Shown here piece after piece: positions 43,300 to 51,894 of a stretch of 64,000 bases of DNA. The translations under genes were made by a program, and so were the position numbers. Under the pieces are notes generated by a model. The model saw only the letters and a program-made list of their open reading frames with translations. It did not search any database and had not been told where the DNA came from. How positions within the stretch are numbered: the stretch's first letter is position 1; the number at the start of each line of letters is the position of its first letter. Origin of the DNA: an uncultured Prevotella sp. (GTDB lineage Bacteria; Bacteroidota; Bacteroidia; Bacteroidales; Bacteroidaceae); assembly GCA_900315635.1 (NCBI GenBank), contig OMZV01000008.1, positions 62,001-126,000 of the forward strand. The letters run 5' to 3'.

Positions 43300-45000
43300 T
43301 TAGTATCCCTTATTCTGAGTCAGATTCCCGTTATGGTCAATGGCATCTGACGGAATAGGAAAGACTGTTGTGAATCCGGTCTGTTCATTATCAATAGGAG
43401 TACGTTGGTCGTAAGCCTTGTTGAAGAGTCCGAAACGGACAAGGTCATTACGACGCCAGCCTTCCCACATTAATTCCATAAGACGCTCGTCAAGGATGTT
43501 TTGCAACGTTGCAGTGCGCGATGGCATACCAACACGAGAGCGGACAGCGTTGAGTTCGGCAGATCCGTCTTCGCCATTACGGACTTTTGCCTCTGCTTTC
43601 ATCAGAACGACATCGGCATAACGGAACAGGACAATATCATTTCCTTGTAATTTTCCGTCGGAATAAGCTTCACGGTCAATGGCATATTTCGACATTCTGG
43701 CTCCTGCAGTCTTCTCGTATGGGTCACCGGTAAGGTCAAGTTTCACTGCCAGCGGCATGTAAACCAATGGCGAGCCATCATCAAGCCGGACTATCTTTCC
43801 ATCAACATATAGTGTATCGCTGTAGAAGTTTATGGCATAACGGGCATCGACATCCGGTGTGCCATAGCCGTAAGTATGTACGGTTGAGAGTGTTGCGCAG
43901 CTACCATTCTCCGAATCTTGACCGATAGCTGAGCCGTGGTTGTAATGACGGCTACGGAAAAGATACTGGAACTGGTTGGCATAGAGATACTTGTCCATAG
44001 GTATGGTGAAGATATTCTCATTGCTTGTCTCGTTGTGTACGGCAAAGTTCGACGCATAGTCTTTTTCCAATGTATAGCCTTCTGCCGTAATCTTGTCACA
44101 CCATGCCTGGCAAGCTTTCCATGCATTAAGCTGTTGTCCGTCGACAGCCAGTTGTATATTCTTACCATCAGGACGTACGCCATCAGTCCAATCATCATCG
44201 TCATATACCTCGGCATTAAGCGACAGCTTTGCCAAAAGGAAATAAGCCACCGGACGAGTGAAACGTCCGTAATAGTCGTTCTGCAAGTTGCTGTGGACAT
44301 CAGGAAGCAATGGGGCTGCGGATGAAAGTTCGTCATATACGAATTTGAGCACGTCGCTGCGCTCGCTCTGCTTCACATTGTCAACACTGACACCACTCTC
44401 TGTGATTAATGGCACACGTCCGAACATATCCATTAGGTAATAATAATACATGGCACGGACACCACGCACCTCCGCAACCGCCTCGTCAAATTGCTCTCCT
44501 GAGAGCAGGGAATGACGTTGCTGGAGAATATTCAGTGAGTTATTGCACATCATCACAACCTTATAGAGGTAAGTCCATGTGTTGTAAAGCGAGTTATCGC
44601 TCGATGTCCAAGTATGCTTATAAAGAGATTGCCAGAACCCGCCGTCATACCAGTCGCCGCCACGTGTAGGCAGCATAGCCTCATCGGTGGTAAACGTGTT
44701 ATAATCGTAAACGCCACGGAATGTTCCTTGCAACCCCTGACTTTCCGCATTGCCACCGATATAGTTGTAGAGTGTTCCTACGGTATTCAACAGTAGTTTG
44801 TCGGCTGTTCCGTAAGCTTCTTCCTCATCTATTCGGTCACGTGGGCTCTCGTCGAGGCAGGAAGTAAAGGATAGGGATAATAGAAAAAGAAAGATAAAAG
44901 GAATTCTAATCCCCGCCAATCGGGAAGTTCCCACCAAACATCCCCCAAAGGGAGACTTTTGATTACTTAAAAGATGATATGGATGATATATTGATTTCAT
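43300..45000 (-). CDS. SusD/RagB family lipoprotein with unusual N-terminal extension
   Basis: Surface glycan-binding partner of the SusC encoded upstream. A standard SusD body follows the lipidated Cys (LSLSFTSC then LDESPRDRIDEEEAYGTADK), with the conserved FRYADVVLMKAEAKVRNG near residue 465 and the C-terminal PIPSDAIDHNGNLTQNKGY. From the ATG at 45000, 47 residues precede the Cys, where about 18-25 is usual. The extra codons are partly a GC-rich repeat (44909-44960). A TTG at 44919-44917 would give a 20-residue signal starting LAGIRIPFIFLFLLSLSF. The start is therefore uncertain. Confidence 0.9.
   Translation of the reverse strand: MKSIYHPYHLLSNQKSPFGGCLVGTSRLAGIRIPFIFLFLLSLSFTSCLDESPRDRIDEEEAYGTADKLLLNTVGTLYNYIGGNAESQGLQGTFRGVYDYNTFTTDEAMLPTRGGDWYDGGFWQSLYKHTWTSSDNSLYNTWTYLYKVVMMCNNSLNILQQRHSLLSGEQFDEAVAEVRGVRAMYYYYLMDMFGRVPLITESGVSVDNVKQSERSDVLKFVYDELSSAAPLLPDVHSNLQNDYYGRFTRPVAYFLLAKLSLNAEVYDDDDWTDGVRPDGKNIQLAVDGQQLNAWKACQAWCDKITAEGYTLEKDYASNFAVHNETSNENIFTIPMDKYLYANQFQYLFRSRHYNHGSAIGQDSENGSCATLSTVHTYGYGTPDVDARYAINFYSDTLYVDGKIVRLDDGSPLVYMPLAVKLDLTGDPYEKTAGARMSKYAIDREAYSDGKLQGNDIVLFRYADVVLMKAEAKVRNGEDGSAELNAVRSRVGMPSRTATLQNILDERLMELMWEGWRRNDLVRFGLFNKAYDQRTPIDNEQTGFTTVFPIPSDAIDHNGNLTQNKGY
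44909..44960. repeat. Half-copy of the GC-rich repeat inside the 5' end of susD
   Basis: On the minus strand, CTCCCTTTGGGGGATGTTTG, then GTGGG, closely matches 43233-43257 (CTCCCTTTGGGGGAGGCTTG, then GTGGG). It encodes residues of the susD signal region in frame (SPFGGCLVG), so it is an inserted or captured element. Confidence 0.75.
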
Positions 45001-45048
45001 TGTCGTCTTATGTTTTATTTCTAATTTCTAATTTCTAATTTTTAATTA

Positions 45049-47766
45049 TTAGAATCCTATACTTACCCCAAGGCTGAATGTTCTGTAAGGTGGATAGCTT
45101 CGCTTGTCGTCAATACCCAGGGTACTGTCTACAACACTGCTGTTAATAAGCGGAGTCAAGCCACTATACGAAGTAATGGTTGCGAGGTTGTTGACAGATG
45201 CAGAAAGACGAAGGGAAGAGATATAGCGTGCCTTCTTGCTGAGTGGGACATTCCAACCGACCGTGAGATAATCGATATTGAGATAGTCGCCTTTCTCCAG
45301 CCAGAAGTCAGTAGCCGTTTGGTCGTAGATGTTCTGACCGGGAGCTTCTTTCATAACGTTGTAGTCGGGGAATGAGCTCATATTCATGTATGTCAGTGCT
45401 GTTCCGTTATATATCTTATGACCGAAAGCACCATTCATCTGCATAGTAATGTCGAAGTCCTTATACCGGAAACTGATATTCGTACCGAGGAACATCTTCG
45501 GTGTAGCCTGTCCGGCGATGTAGCGGTCGCCGCCATCCTCAATATTCACACGACCATTACCATCAAGGTCTGCAATGGCATAGCTGTAAGTTCCGTCCGC
45601 ATTCTTTGTCAATCCAGTGCAATGAGGCAAATAGAAGACTCCAAGCGACTCACCTACAATCTGATAGAGGATATTGTTGTTGCCACCATGGAATCCGGCA
45701 CCATTAAGGCTACCGATAGAAGTAACGTCTGCGGCAGTAAGATATGTTCCTTCGTAGTTACCACTCAGAGAGATAAGTTTGTTCTTCTGGAAAGACATGT
45801 TCATGCTTATATCAAGTTCCATGTCACGCTTCTGTATCGGCGTAATACTTGCACCGATTTCGAATCCTTGGTTAGACATCTTACCAAGGTTGGCAAGGAG
45901 CTTGTCGTAAGTAAACGGCGGAACAGGCACATCATAATCGTAGAGCATGTCCCAAGTACGGGAGTAGTAATACTCTGCCGTAACAATAAGCCTATCGTGC
46001 CAGAAGCCCATGTCAGCTCCTATATTGAAGGTTCCACGTGTCTCCCATTTCAAATCAGGGTTGACATTATGGTTTAACGAGTATGTCACTGCAGCCGAAC
46101 CATTCCATGGCACAGCACCGTCAGGTCGAAGCATATTCAAAGAGTTGTAAGACGATATTGCTCCGAGGTTTCCTGTCAGACCATAGCCTGTACGGAGTAA
46201 CAAACGGGAGAAGATCCGCTGTTCCTGCATGAATTTTTCCTTCATTACATCCCACGACAAAGAGACAGAAGGGAAGAATCCCCACCGGTTGTCTTTGCTG
46301 ACCATTGACGAACCATCGACACGGGCGTTGGCGTTAATGGTATAACGGTCGAGGAAAGTGTACTCAGCCCCGACCATGAATGACAGGAGCTTTGGGTTGT
46401 CATAGCTTGAGCCCGTAAGACCGTATGGTACAGTTACAGCTCCGGCAAGGTTGTTATAGCCGAGAGTATTTGTCGTGAACCCCTTTACCGACGTCCAGAA
46501 GCCTCGAGTCTTTGTAGCTTCATACTCGGTAAGTGCGGTCAACTTAAGATTATGTTTGTTATTCCAATTGTGATGATAACTTAACGAGAGGTTGCCAAGC
46601 CATGTTTCCTGCTTTGTCTCGCCACGCCATGCCTGACCTTGAGCCCATACCCATGTTGGAGCGAACTGGGCATTTTCATTACTATTATATGTATAAGCGC
46701 CGAAAGCCTGAGCCGTCAGTCCATAACCGAGGTCAGCCGTCAGGCGAAGATGCGAGCCAAAGTTTTGGTTGCGATTGTCATTCTTCTCAGCCTGAAGAGC
46801 ATTTGGCGGAGTAATCTGTGAAGCAGTGGTATTCCTATCCCAACCACCGGAAGAATTAATATGGTCAGGGAAAGTTGGATTCTGTGTAGCTGCCGAATAG
46901 AATAATTTCTGTACATCAAAGATGTTCTTATTCGACTGTGAAGAGCCGAAAACGCCGAGGTCAATGGTCAGGTGGTCGTCGAAAGCCTTCTGCATAAGGT
47001 CGACCTTTGCAGCGAAATTACTGTAGGAGTTGTTCTTTAAGACGGTATTATGATCCATAACACCGATAGAAGCACGGTAGTTCTGTTCGTCAGTACCGCC
47101 ACTGAAAGCTATATGGTGGTTTGTCACGAAGCCCGTGCGGGTGATGGCATCAGGAAAATCAGTGTCATAGCCGCCGTCATTGGCATAAAGACCAAGCCGT
47201 TTTGCCGTCGACAGATAACCGTTTCTGTCGAGCATCTCTATATTCTTATATACTGATTCGAAACCGATATTGCCATCGTACGAAATACTAAACCGTCCTG
47301 AATGACCACGCTTGGTAGTCACTTGGATGACACCCGACGCACCACGGCTACCGTAAGGTGCTGTCTCTGCGGCATTCTTAAGGATGGCAAAACTCTCAAT
47401 ATCTGCCGGATATATAGCCGAGAGAGTTGCCAAATCACTGTATACTCCGTCAATGATAACGAGCGGGTCGTTTCCTCCCGTCAGAGAAGTAGTACCACGA
47501 ACACGTACACTGTTAATCATTGCCATACGGTTCTCACCCGTAGTGACAGTCACACCGGCTGCCTTACCGGTGATTGCATCGAGTGAATTGATGACAAGAC
47601 CTTTGTTCATGCGGCCTTCGCCGATGACATCAGCCGAACCGGTACGCAAAGGAACATTAAGGCTGTCGGCGATGACAGACGTAGCTGGGGTTATAGTAAT
47701 ATGCTGAGCCGACACCGATAGCGGCATGACGGCTATGGCCAGCGACAGAAGAGTGGCTCTGCTCAT
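45049..47766 (-). CDS. SusC/RagA family TonB-dependent receptor (second pair)
   Basis: 905-residue transporter, shorter than the pectin SusC because it lacks the carboxypeptidase-regulatory-like N-terminal domain. It goes from the signal peptide (MSRATLLSLAIAVMPLSVSA) almost directly to the plug, with SLDAITGKAAGVTVTTGENR, INSVRVRGTTSLTGGNDPLV and SAPYGSRGASGVIQVTTK-like motifs (here ETAPYGSRGASGVIQVTTKR). The barrel ends YPPYRTFSLGVSIGF. The partner susD begins 48 bases downstream. No enzymes flank the pair, so the substrate is unknown. Confidence 0.93.
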   Translation of the reverse strand: MSRATLLSLAIAVMPLSVSAQHITITPATSVIADSLNVPLRTGSADVIGEGRMNKGLVINSLDAITGKAAGVTVTTGENRMAMINSVRVRGTTSLTGGNDPLVIIDGVYSDLATLSAIYPADIESFAILKNAAETAPYGSRGASGVIQVTTKRGHSGRFSISYDGNIGFESVYKNIEMLDRNGYLSTAKRLGLYANDGGYDTDFPDAITRTGFVTNHHIAFSGGTDEQNYRASIGVMDHNTVLKNNSYSNFAAKVDLMQKAFDDHLTIDLGVFGSSQSNKNIFDVQKLFYSAATQNPTFPDHINSSGGWDRNTTASQITPPNALQAEKNDNRNQNFGSHLRLTADLGYGLTAQAFGAYTYNSNENAQFAPTWVWAQGQAWRGETKQETWLGNLSLSYHHNWNNKHNLKLTALTEYEATKTRGFWTSVKGFTTNTLGYNNLAGAVTVPYGLTGSSYDNPKLLSFMVGAEYTFLDRYTINANARVDGSSMVSKDNRWGFFPSVSLSWDVMKEKFMQEQRIFSRLLLRTGYGLTGNLGAISSYNSLNMLRPDGAVPWNGSAAVTYSLNHNVNPDLKWETRGTFNIGADMGFWHDRLIVTAEYYYSRTWDMLYDYDVPVPPFTYDKLLANLGKMSNQGFEIGASITPIQKRDMELDISMNMSFQKNKLISLSGNYEGTYLTAADVTSIGSLNGAGFHGGNNNILYQIVGESLGVFYLPHCTGLTKNADGTYSYAIADLDGNGRVNIEDGGDRYIAGQATPKMFLGTNISFRYKDFDITMQMNGAFGHKIYNGTALTYMNMSSFPDYNVMKEAPGQNIYDQTATDFWLEKGDYLNIDYLTVGWNVPLSKKARYISSLRLSASVNNLATITSYSGLTPLINSSVVDSTLGIDDKRSYPPYRTFSLGVSIGF

Positions 47767-47857
47767 AATGGTTAGTTTTGGTGACAGATAGTTGATAATT
47801 ATATTGCGAAGATAGTAAAAAAATCAATGTGACGAAAGAAATAACGGATATTTTTTG

Positions 47858-47865
47858 TAAATTTG
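47858..47865 (+). promoter_or_regulatory. Candidate -7 element of the metallophosphoesterase gene
   Basis: TAAATTTG, 29 bases upstream of the ATG at 47895. It supports that start, because the codons in frame upstream overlap the promoter. Confidence 0.6.
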
Positions 47866-47894
47866 CAGTGTTAAAATCTCAAATCTTGACTACT

Positions 47895-49043
47895 ATGGCT
47901 AAGAACATGATTTTTTTCACGGTTATATTTGTCGTTCTTCTGCTTGTACCCGACATTTACATTGCAGCAGAATACATTTATCCGCCGGGAATAGTATGGC
48001 TTAAGATAGCATGGTGGATACCTACCGTGCTGACGCTGGCTTGCTTTGTTCTTGCCAACCGAGAGATATGGCACAACACTTCGATACGATTGTTTATCGG
48101 ACTAGTTCTTTGCGTGGCGTTGCCTAAGCTGTTGTTTACCCTCATCCAGTTCATAGTCAGTCCGTGGATAGCGCTGGCTCTGTCAGCGGCTCTGGTATTA
48201 GTGTTCGTCTACGGATTCTTCTTCGGATGGCGGCGGATAGTTGTCAAGAACGCGATCTGTACGTCGAAGCTACTCCCGAAGTCGTTTGATGGCTACCGCA
48301 TATTGCAACTGAGCGACCTGCACATAGGTACATTCAAGGCAAACCCGTCGTTCATCAAGAAACTTGTCAAGCAAGTCAACGAGCAGAATGCCGACCTGAT
48401 AGTCTTCACCGGCGACCTTGTCAACGTACGTGCCGATGAGGCACGACCGTTCATGGCTGACTTATCAAAGATGAAGTCAAAGGATGGCATATACAGCATA
48501 ATGGGCAACCATGACTACTGCGAATACGGCCAGGACCATTCAGAGGAATACGAAAAGCGCAACCAGAACATCCTGCACTATCTGGAAGCAAAGATGGGAT
48601 GGCAAATGCTCGACAATGCCCACGTAACCATCGGCAGACTCCGGCAGGATGGCGGTCAGAACATCAGTGAGTCGATAGCGATTATCGGCGTGGAGAACAT
48701 CTCCAAGCCGCCGTTTCCTGACTACGGAAACCTCAAGGAAGCTATTGGCGACCTGCCCGACGGAATGTTCAAGATACTGCTGAGCCACGACCCTTCGCAC
48801 TGGCGCCGTGGCGTACTCAACAAGACTGACATTGCCCTGACGCTAAGCGGGCACACACATGCCGGACAGCTGAAGATAGGAAAGTTCTCGCCGTCGAAAT
48901 GGGCTTACAACGAATGGGGAGGCAAATACACCGAAGGCGACTCTATGCTTTATGTCTCAACCGGCATTGGCGGCACAGTCCCATTCCGATTCGGTGCCTG
49001 GCCGGAAATAAACGTCATAACGCTGAGATGTAAGAAAAGCTAA
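47895..49043 (+). CDS. Membrane-anchored calcineurin-type metallophosphoesterase
   Basis: From ATG 47895 (MAKNMIFFTVIFVVLLLVPD) the 382-residue protein has about four N-terminal membrane segments followed by a binuclear metal phosphoesterase domain. Motifs in order: LQLSDLHIGTF, IVFTGDLVN, IMGNHDYCEYG, LLSHDPSHWR and LSGHTHAGQ, so all metal ligands are present. The group includes YkuE/LpxH-like proteins; because the membrane part is N-terminal, a role in envelope lipid or phospholipid metabolism is plausible. The phosphoethanolamine transferase-like gene follows 33 bases downstream, which supports an envelope role. Confidence 0.88.
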   Translation: MAKNMIFFTVIFVVLLLVPDIYIAAEYIYPPGIVWLKIAWWIPTVLTLACFVLANREIWHNTSIRLFIGLVLCVALPKLLFTLIQFIVSPWIALALSAALVLVFVYGFFFGWRRIVVKNAICTSKLLPKSFDGYRILQLSDLHIGTFKANPSFIKKLVKQVNEQNADLIVFTGDLVNVRADEARPFMADLSKMKSKDGIYSIMGNHDYCEYGQDHSEEYEKRNQNILHYLEAKMGWQMLDNAHVTIGRLRQDGGQNISESIAIIGVENISKPPFPDYGNLKEAIGDLPDGMFKILLSHDPSHWRRGVLNKTDIALTLSGHTHAGQLKIGKFSPSKWAYNEWGGKYTEGDSMLYVSTGIGGTVPFRFGAWPEINVITLRCKKS

Positions 49044-49076
49044 ACAAAAACACAGGAAACAAATAACCCTGAGTTT

Positions 49077-50897
49077 ATGAAAGACACTGTCACAATATCA
49101 ACAAGAATACACAAGATTCTTAAGGCGTTCATGATGCCTATAATCAAGAACGCTCCATTCTTCATAGCCTACTTCTTGCTAAACAACATCGTAGCTGTCC
49201 TGCAAACCATACACGGCATGATAGCACAGCCATACAACTTTGTCGGCGTTTCCCTGTGGGCTACACTCAGTCCGCTCTTCGTCTACTTCTTCGAGGCATA
49301 CATTATGGCTGCCATAATAACCTTAACCAACAAGAAATGGGTTAAGGGATTCTTTTATGTCCTTATATTCTTCCTCGCAACCGTAAGGATATTCATCGCC
49401 CGTCAATTTGGAATGGAAATAGGTCCATTGGTACTGACGCTCGTCGCCGAGACCAATGCCAGCGAGACATCGGAATTCATCAAGACATATATCCTGACGA
49501 GGACCACCCTGGGCGTATTCCTTACCATTGCGTTCTATGCTGCCATAACAATAGCTCTCGAAAAAACATATCCCAAATACATTATCACCAAATTAAAAAG
49601 CATAAAGTCGGACTGGCGTTCTGCCATCTCAGTCATATTCCTCATTATATTCGGCATCGGCGTTTACCATGTCTGTGCATTCAACGGCGACATAGCCTAC
49701 TACATGAAGAACCACACCGACAGAAACGGGAATATAATCGACCTGCTGCGCGACCCATTCTCAAAGATATACAGCACTCTGCCTTCGCTCATTTCCACAG
49801 AACGGGACATGAAGAATGTAGTCAGGGTAACAAGCGAATTGAATGACAATAGCAAGTCAATATTCAGTGACGACAGCCTGAACGTTGTACTCGTCATCGG
49901 AGAGTCATACATTAAATATCATGCCAAGCTATACGGCTACCCTCTCCCAACTACGCCGAATATGTCACGCGAACAGCAGAACGGCAACCTTTTCGCCTTT
50001 ACTGACGTATGCTCTCCATATTCCCACACTACCGAGGCCATAAGGAACTTGCTTTGCACAAACAGTATTGGCAAGTGCGAAAGATGGTGCGACACTCCTT
50101 ACTGGCCTGCTATAATGAAGCGGACTGGATTCAAGGTGCTTATGTGGGACAACCAGAAGATAAGCAGTACCGACGTCTACGAGTTCACGCTGAACAGCCT
50201 TCTATATGATTCTACATTAGTACGGCTATCGTACGACCAGGTAAACGACCGTGCTTTCACTTACGATGGCGAGATGCTCGACGCCTACAAGAAGAAGCAC
50301 ATTGCTTACGGCAACCACAACTTCATCATATTCCATCTGAAAGGCCAGCACTTCGAATGGGATAAGCGTTATCCTCACACCAAGGAGTTCAATCATTTCA
50401 CCTACAAAGACATCAAGAGGAATGACCCTTGGCTTAACCAGTCGAAACGGCAATACATAGCCGAATACGACAATGCGACCCTATATAATGACCAGGTTAT
50501 GGAGGATATGTTCAACATGTTCCGCAACACCAACACAGTCATCATCTATCTGTCCGACCACGGCGAGGAGGTATACGACTGGCGAGACTCACAGGCGAGG
50601 AACGAGCTCGACATGTGCGGAAATCTGCTGAAATACCAATACGACGTTCCTCTCATCGTTTGGTGTTCCGACAAATACAAGGCAGCACATCCTGACATAA
50701 TCAAGGAAATGAAGTCAGGACTCAACCATGCGTTCGAAACCGACAACACATGCCAGCTTCTCTTCCATCTGGCGGGCATAAGCACACGATATTACAAGCC
50801 CGACCGTGACCTGATAAGCGATAAATACAGAAAGTCTATGCGACTTGTCGACGACTCTTTGCGCTACGATGTAATGAGATGGCAGAGTACGAGGTAA
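49077..50897 (+). CDS. Phosphoethanolamine transferase-like (EptA/sulfatase fold) membrane protein
   Basis: 606-residue inner-membrane enzyme with about five N-terminal membrane segments and a periplasmic alkaline-phosphatase/sulfatase-fold domain. Motifs: VVLVIGESYIKYHAKLYGYP with metal-ligand Glu, CSPYSHTTEAIRNLLCTN with the Thr nucleophile, and VIIYLSDHGEEVYDW with Asp-His ligands. This is the pattern of phosphoethanolamine transferases acting on lipid A, core or glycans. Substrate is not determined. It is cotranscribed with the metallophosphoesterase, and the flanking glycosyltransferase and flippase fit a surface glycan or lipid A modification locus. Confidence 0.88.
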   Translation: MKDTVTISTRIHKILKAFMMPIIKNAPFFIAYFLLNNIVAVLQTIHGMIAQPYNFVGVSLWATLSPLFVYFFEAYIMAAIITLTNKKWVKGFFYVLIFFLATVRIFIARQFGMEIGPLVLTLVAETNASETSEFIKTYILTRTTLGVFLTIAFYAAITIALEKTYPKYIITKLKSIKSDWRSAISVIFLIIFGIGVYHVCAFNGDIAYYMKNHTDRNGNIIDLLRDPFSKIYSTLPSLISTERDMKNVVRVTSELNDNSKSIFSDDSLNVVLVIGESYIKYHAKLYGYPLPTTPNMSREQQNGNLFAFTDVCSPYSHTTEAIRNLLCTNSIGKCERWCDTPYWPAIMKRTGFKVLMWDNQKISSTDVYEFTLNSLLYDSTLVRLSYDQVNDRAFTYDGEMLDAYKKKHIAYGNHNFIIFHLKGQHFEWDKRYPHTKEFNHFTYKDIKRNDPWLNQSKRQYIAEYDNATLYNDQVMEDMFNMFRNTNTVIIYLSDHGEEVYDWRDSQARNELDMCGNLLKYQYDVPLIVWCSDKYKAAHPDIIKEMKSGLNHAFETDNTCQLLFHLAGISTRYYKPDRDLISDKYRKSMRLVDDSLRYDVMRWQSTR

Positions 50898-50901
50898 TAG
50901 T

Positions 50902-51894
50902 TTATTGCTCTTTGTTCCGTCCCAACAAGCCACGAATAAAGAAGTATATCTTCTCCTGGACACGGAACAATCGCCAAGAGAATCGAAGTGGAAGGAATCC
51001 GAAACGATGGTAGTGGCTCCTGTCATCAAGCATCGACAGGTCTATCGACTTCCATGCTTTATGTATTACTTGCAATCCATGACGTGCGTCAGCGGATGGC
51101 AATTCTCCGTGATGCAGGTAATAGAACATGCACAAGGCGACAACGTTCTCCCACCGGCAATTCTCGTATGTCACAATCAAATCACGGTTGACTCCCATCC
51201 TCTCCAGACTATGTTTCATTATCGAGTTAGCCTTAAGGTAATCAAACCGGTATATGTTCACCTTATGCGTCACCGATGAAGCATGCTGGCGATAGTAATA
51301 AACACCACTGCAAAGACGAACTTCCTGAGACGCGATATAATGCAGCCGCGTGACATTGTCGTCGCCGTAAGCATGAAGTGTCTCGTCGTATGGATATTTG
51401 TCATGAATGCTTCGGCGGACGGCATAGATTCCATGTATCTCCCACGTAAGACTTTTCTCAAAAGCTTCTTCACCGCTCATTACGTTAAACTCAGCCATGG
51501 GATAATCTTCGTCATGGCCGGCATAATGCTTAACGCAATGAAACAGCACACAGCCTGTTCGTGGATTGGCGTCAAATGTCTCTACAGTTTTCTGCAAGGC
51601 ATCATCCGACAGCCAATCATCACTATCCAGGAAAGCTATTATATCTCCTTCGGCTTTCCGCAATCCCACATTTCTTGCATGCGCCTGCCCGCCGTTCTTA
51701 TCCAAATGCGTAACGACGAAACGGCTGTCCTTGGCAGCATATTCATTGAGAACAGCCAGAGAGCCGTCGCTAGAGCAGTCGTCAACGCACTCTGCCTGCC
51801 AGTCGGACATCGTCTGCGACAACAAAGAATCGAGGCATTGCCTGATGTATTCCTCTGTATTGTAAACAGCTATAAGGACGGTTACTCTTGTCAT
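50902..51894 (-). CDS. Family 2 glycosyltransferase
   Basis: 330-residue cytoplasmic GT-A glycosyltransferase. The N-terminus TRVTVLIAVYNTEEYIRQCL and SLLSQTMSDWQAECVDDCSS carry the nucleotide-binding region, and GDIIAFLDSDDWL has the DxD metal motif (DSDD). The C-terminal part is basic and aromatic, with a hydrophobic helix at the end (FRVQEKIYFFIRGLLG). The start overlaps the stop of the flippase gene upstream by 4 bases (ATGA), indicating translational coupling. Donor and acceptor cannot be told from the sequence. Confidence 0.9.
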   Translation of the reverse strand: MTRVTVLIAVYNTEEYIRQCLDSLLSQTMSDWQAECVDDCSSDGSLAVLNEYAAKDSRFVVTHLDKNGGQAHARNVGLRKAEGDIIAFLDSDDWLSDDALQKTVETFDANPRTGCVLFHCVKHYAGHDEDYPMAEFNVMSGEEAFEKSLTWEIHGIYAVRRSIHDKYPYDETLHAYGDDNVTRLHYIASQEVRLCSGVYYYRQHASSVTHKVNIYRFDYLKANSIMKHSLERMGVNRDLIVTYENCRWENVVALCMFYYLHHGELPSADARHGLQVIHKAWKSIDLSMLDDRSHYHRFGFLPLRFSWRLFRVQEKIYFFIRGLLGRNKEQ

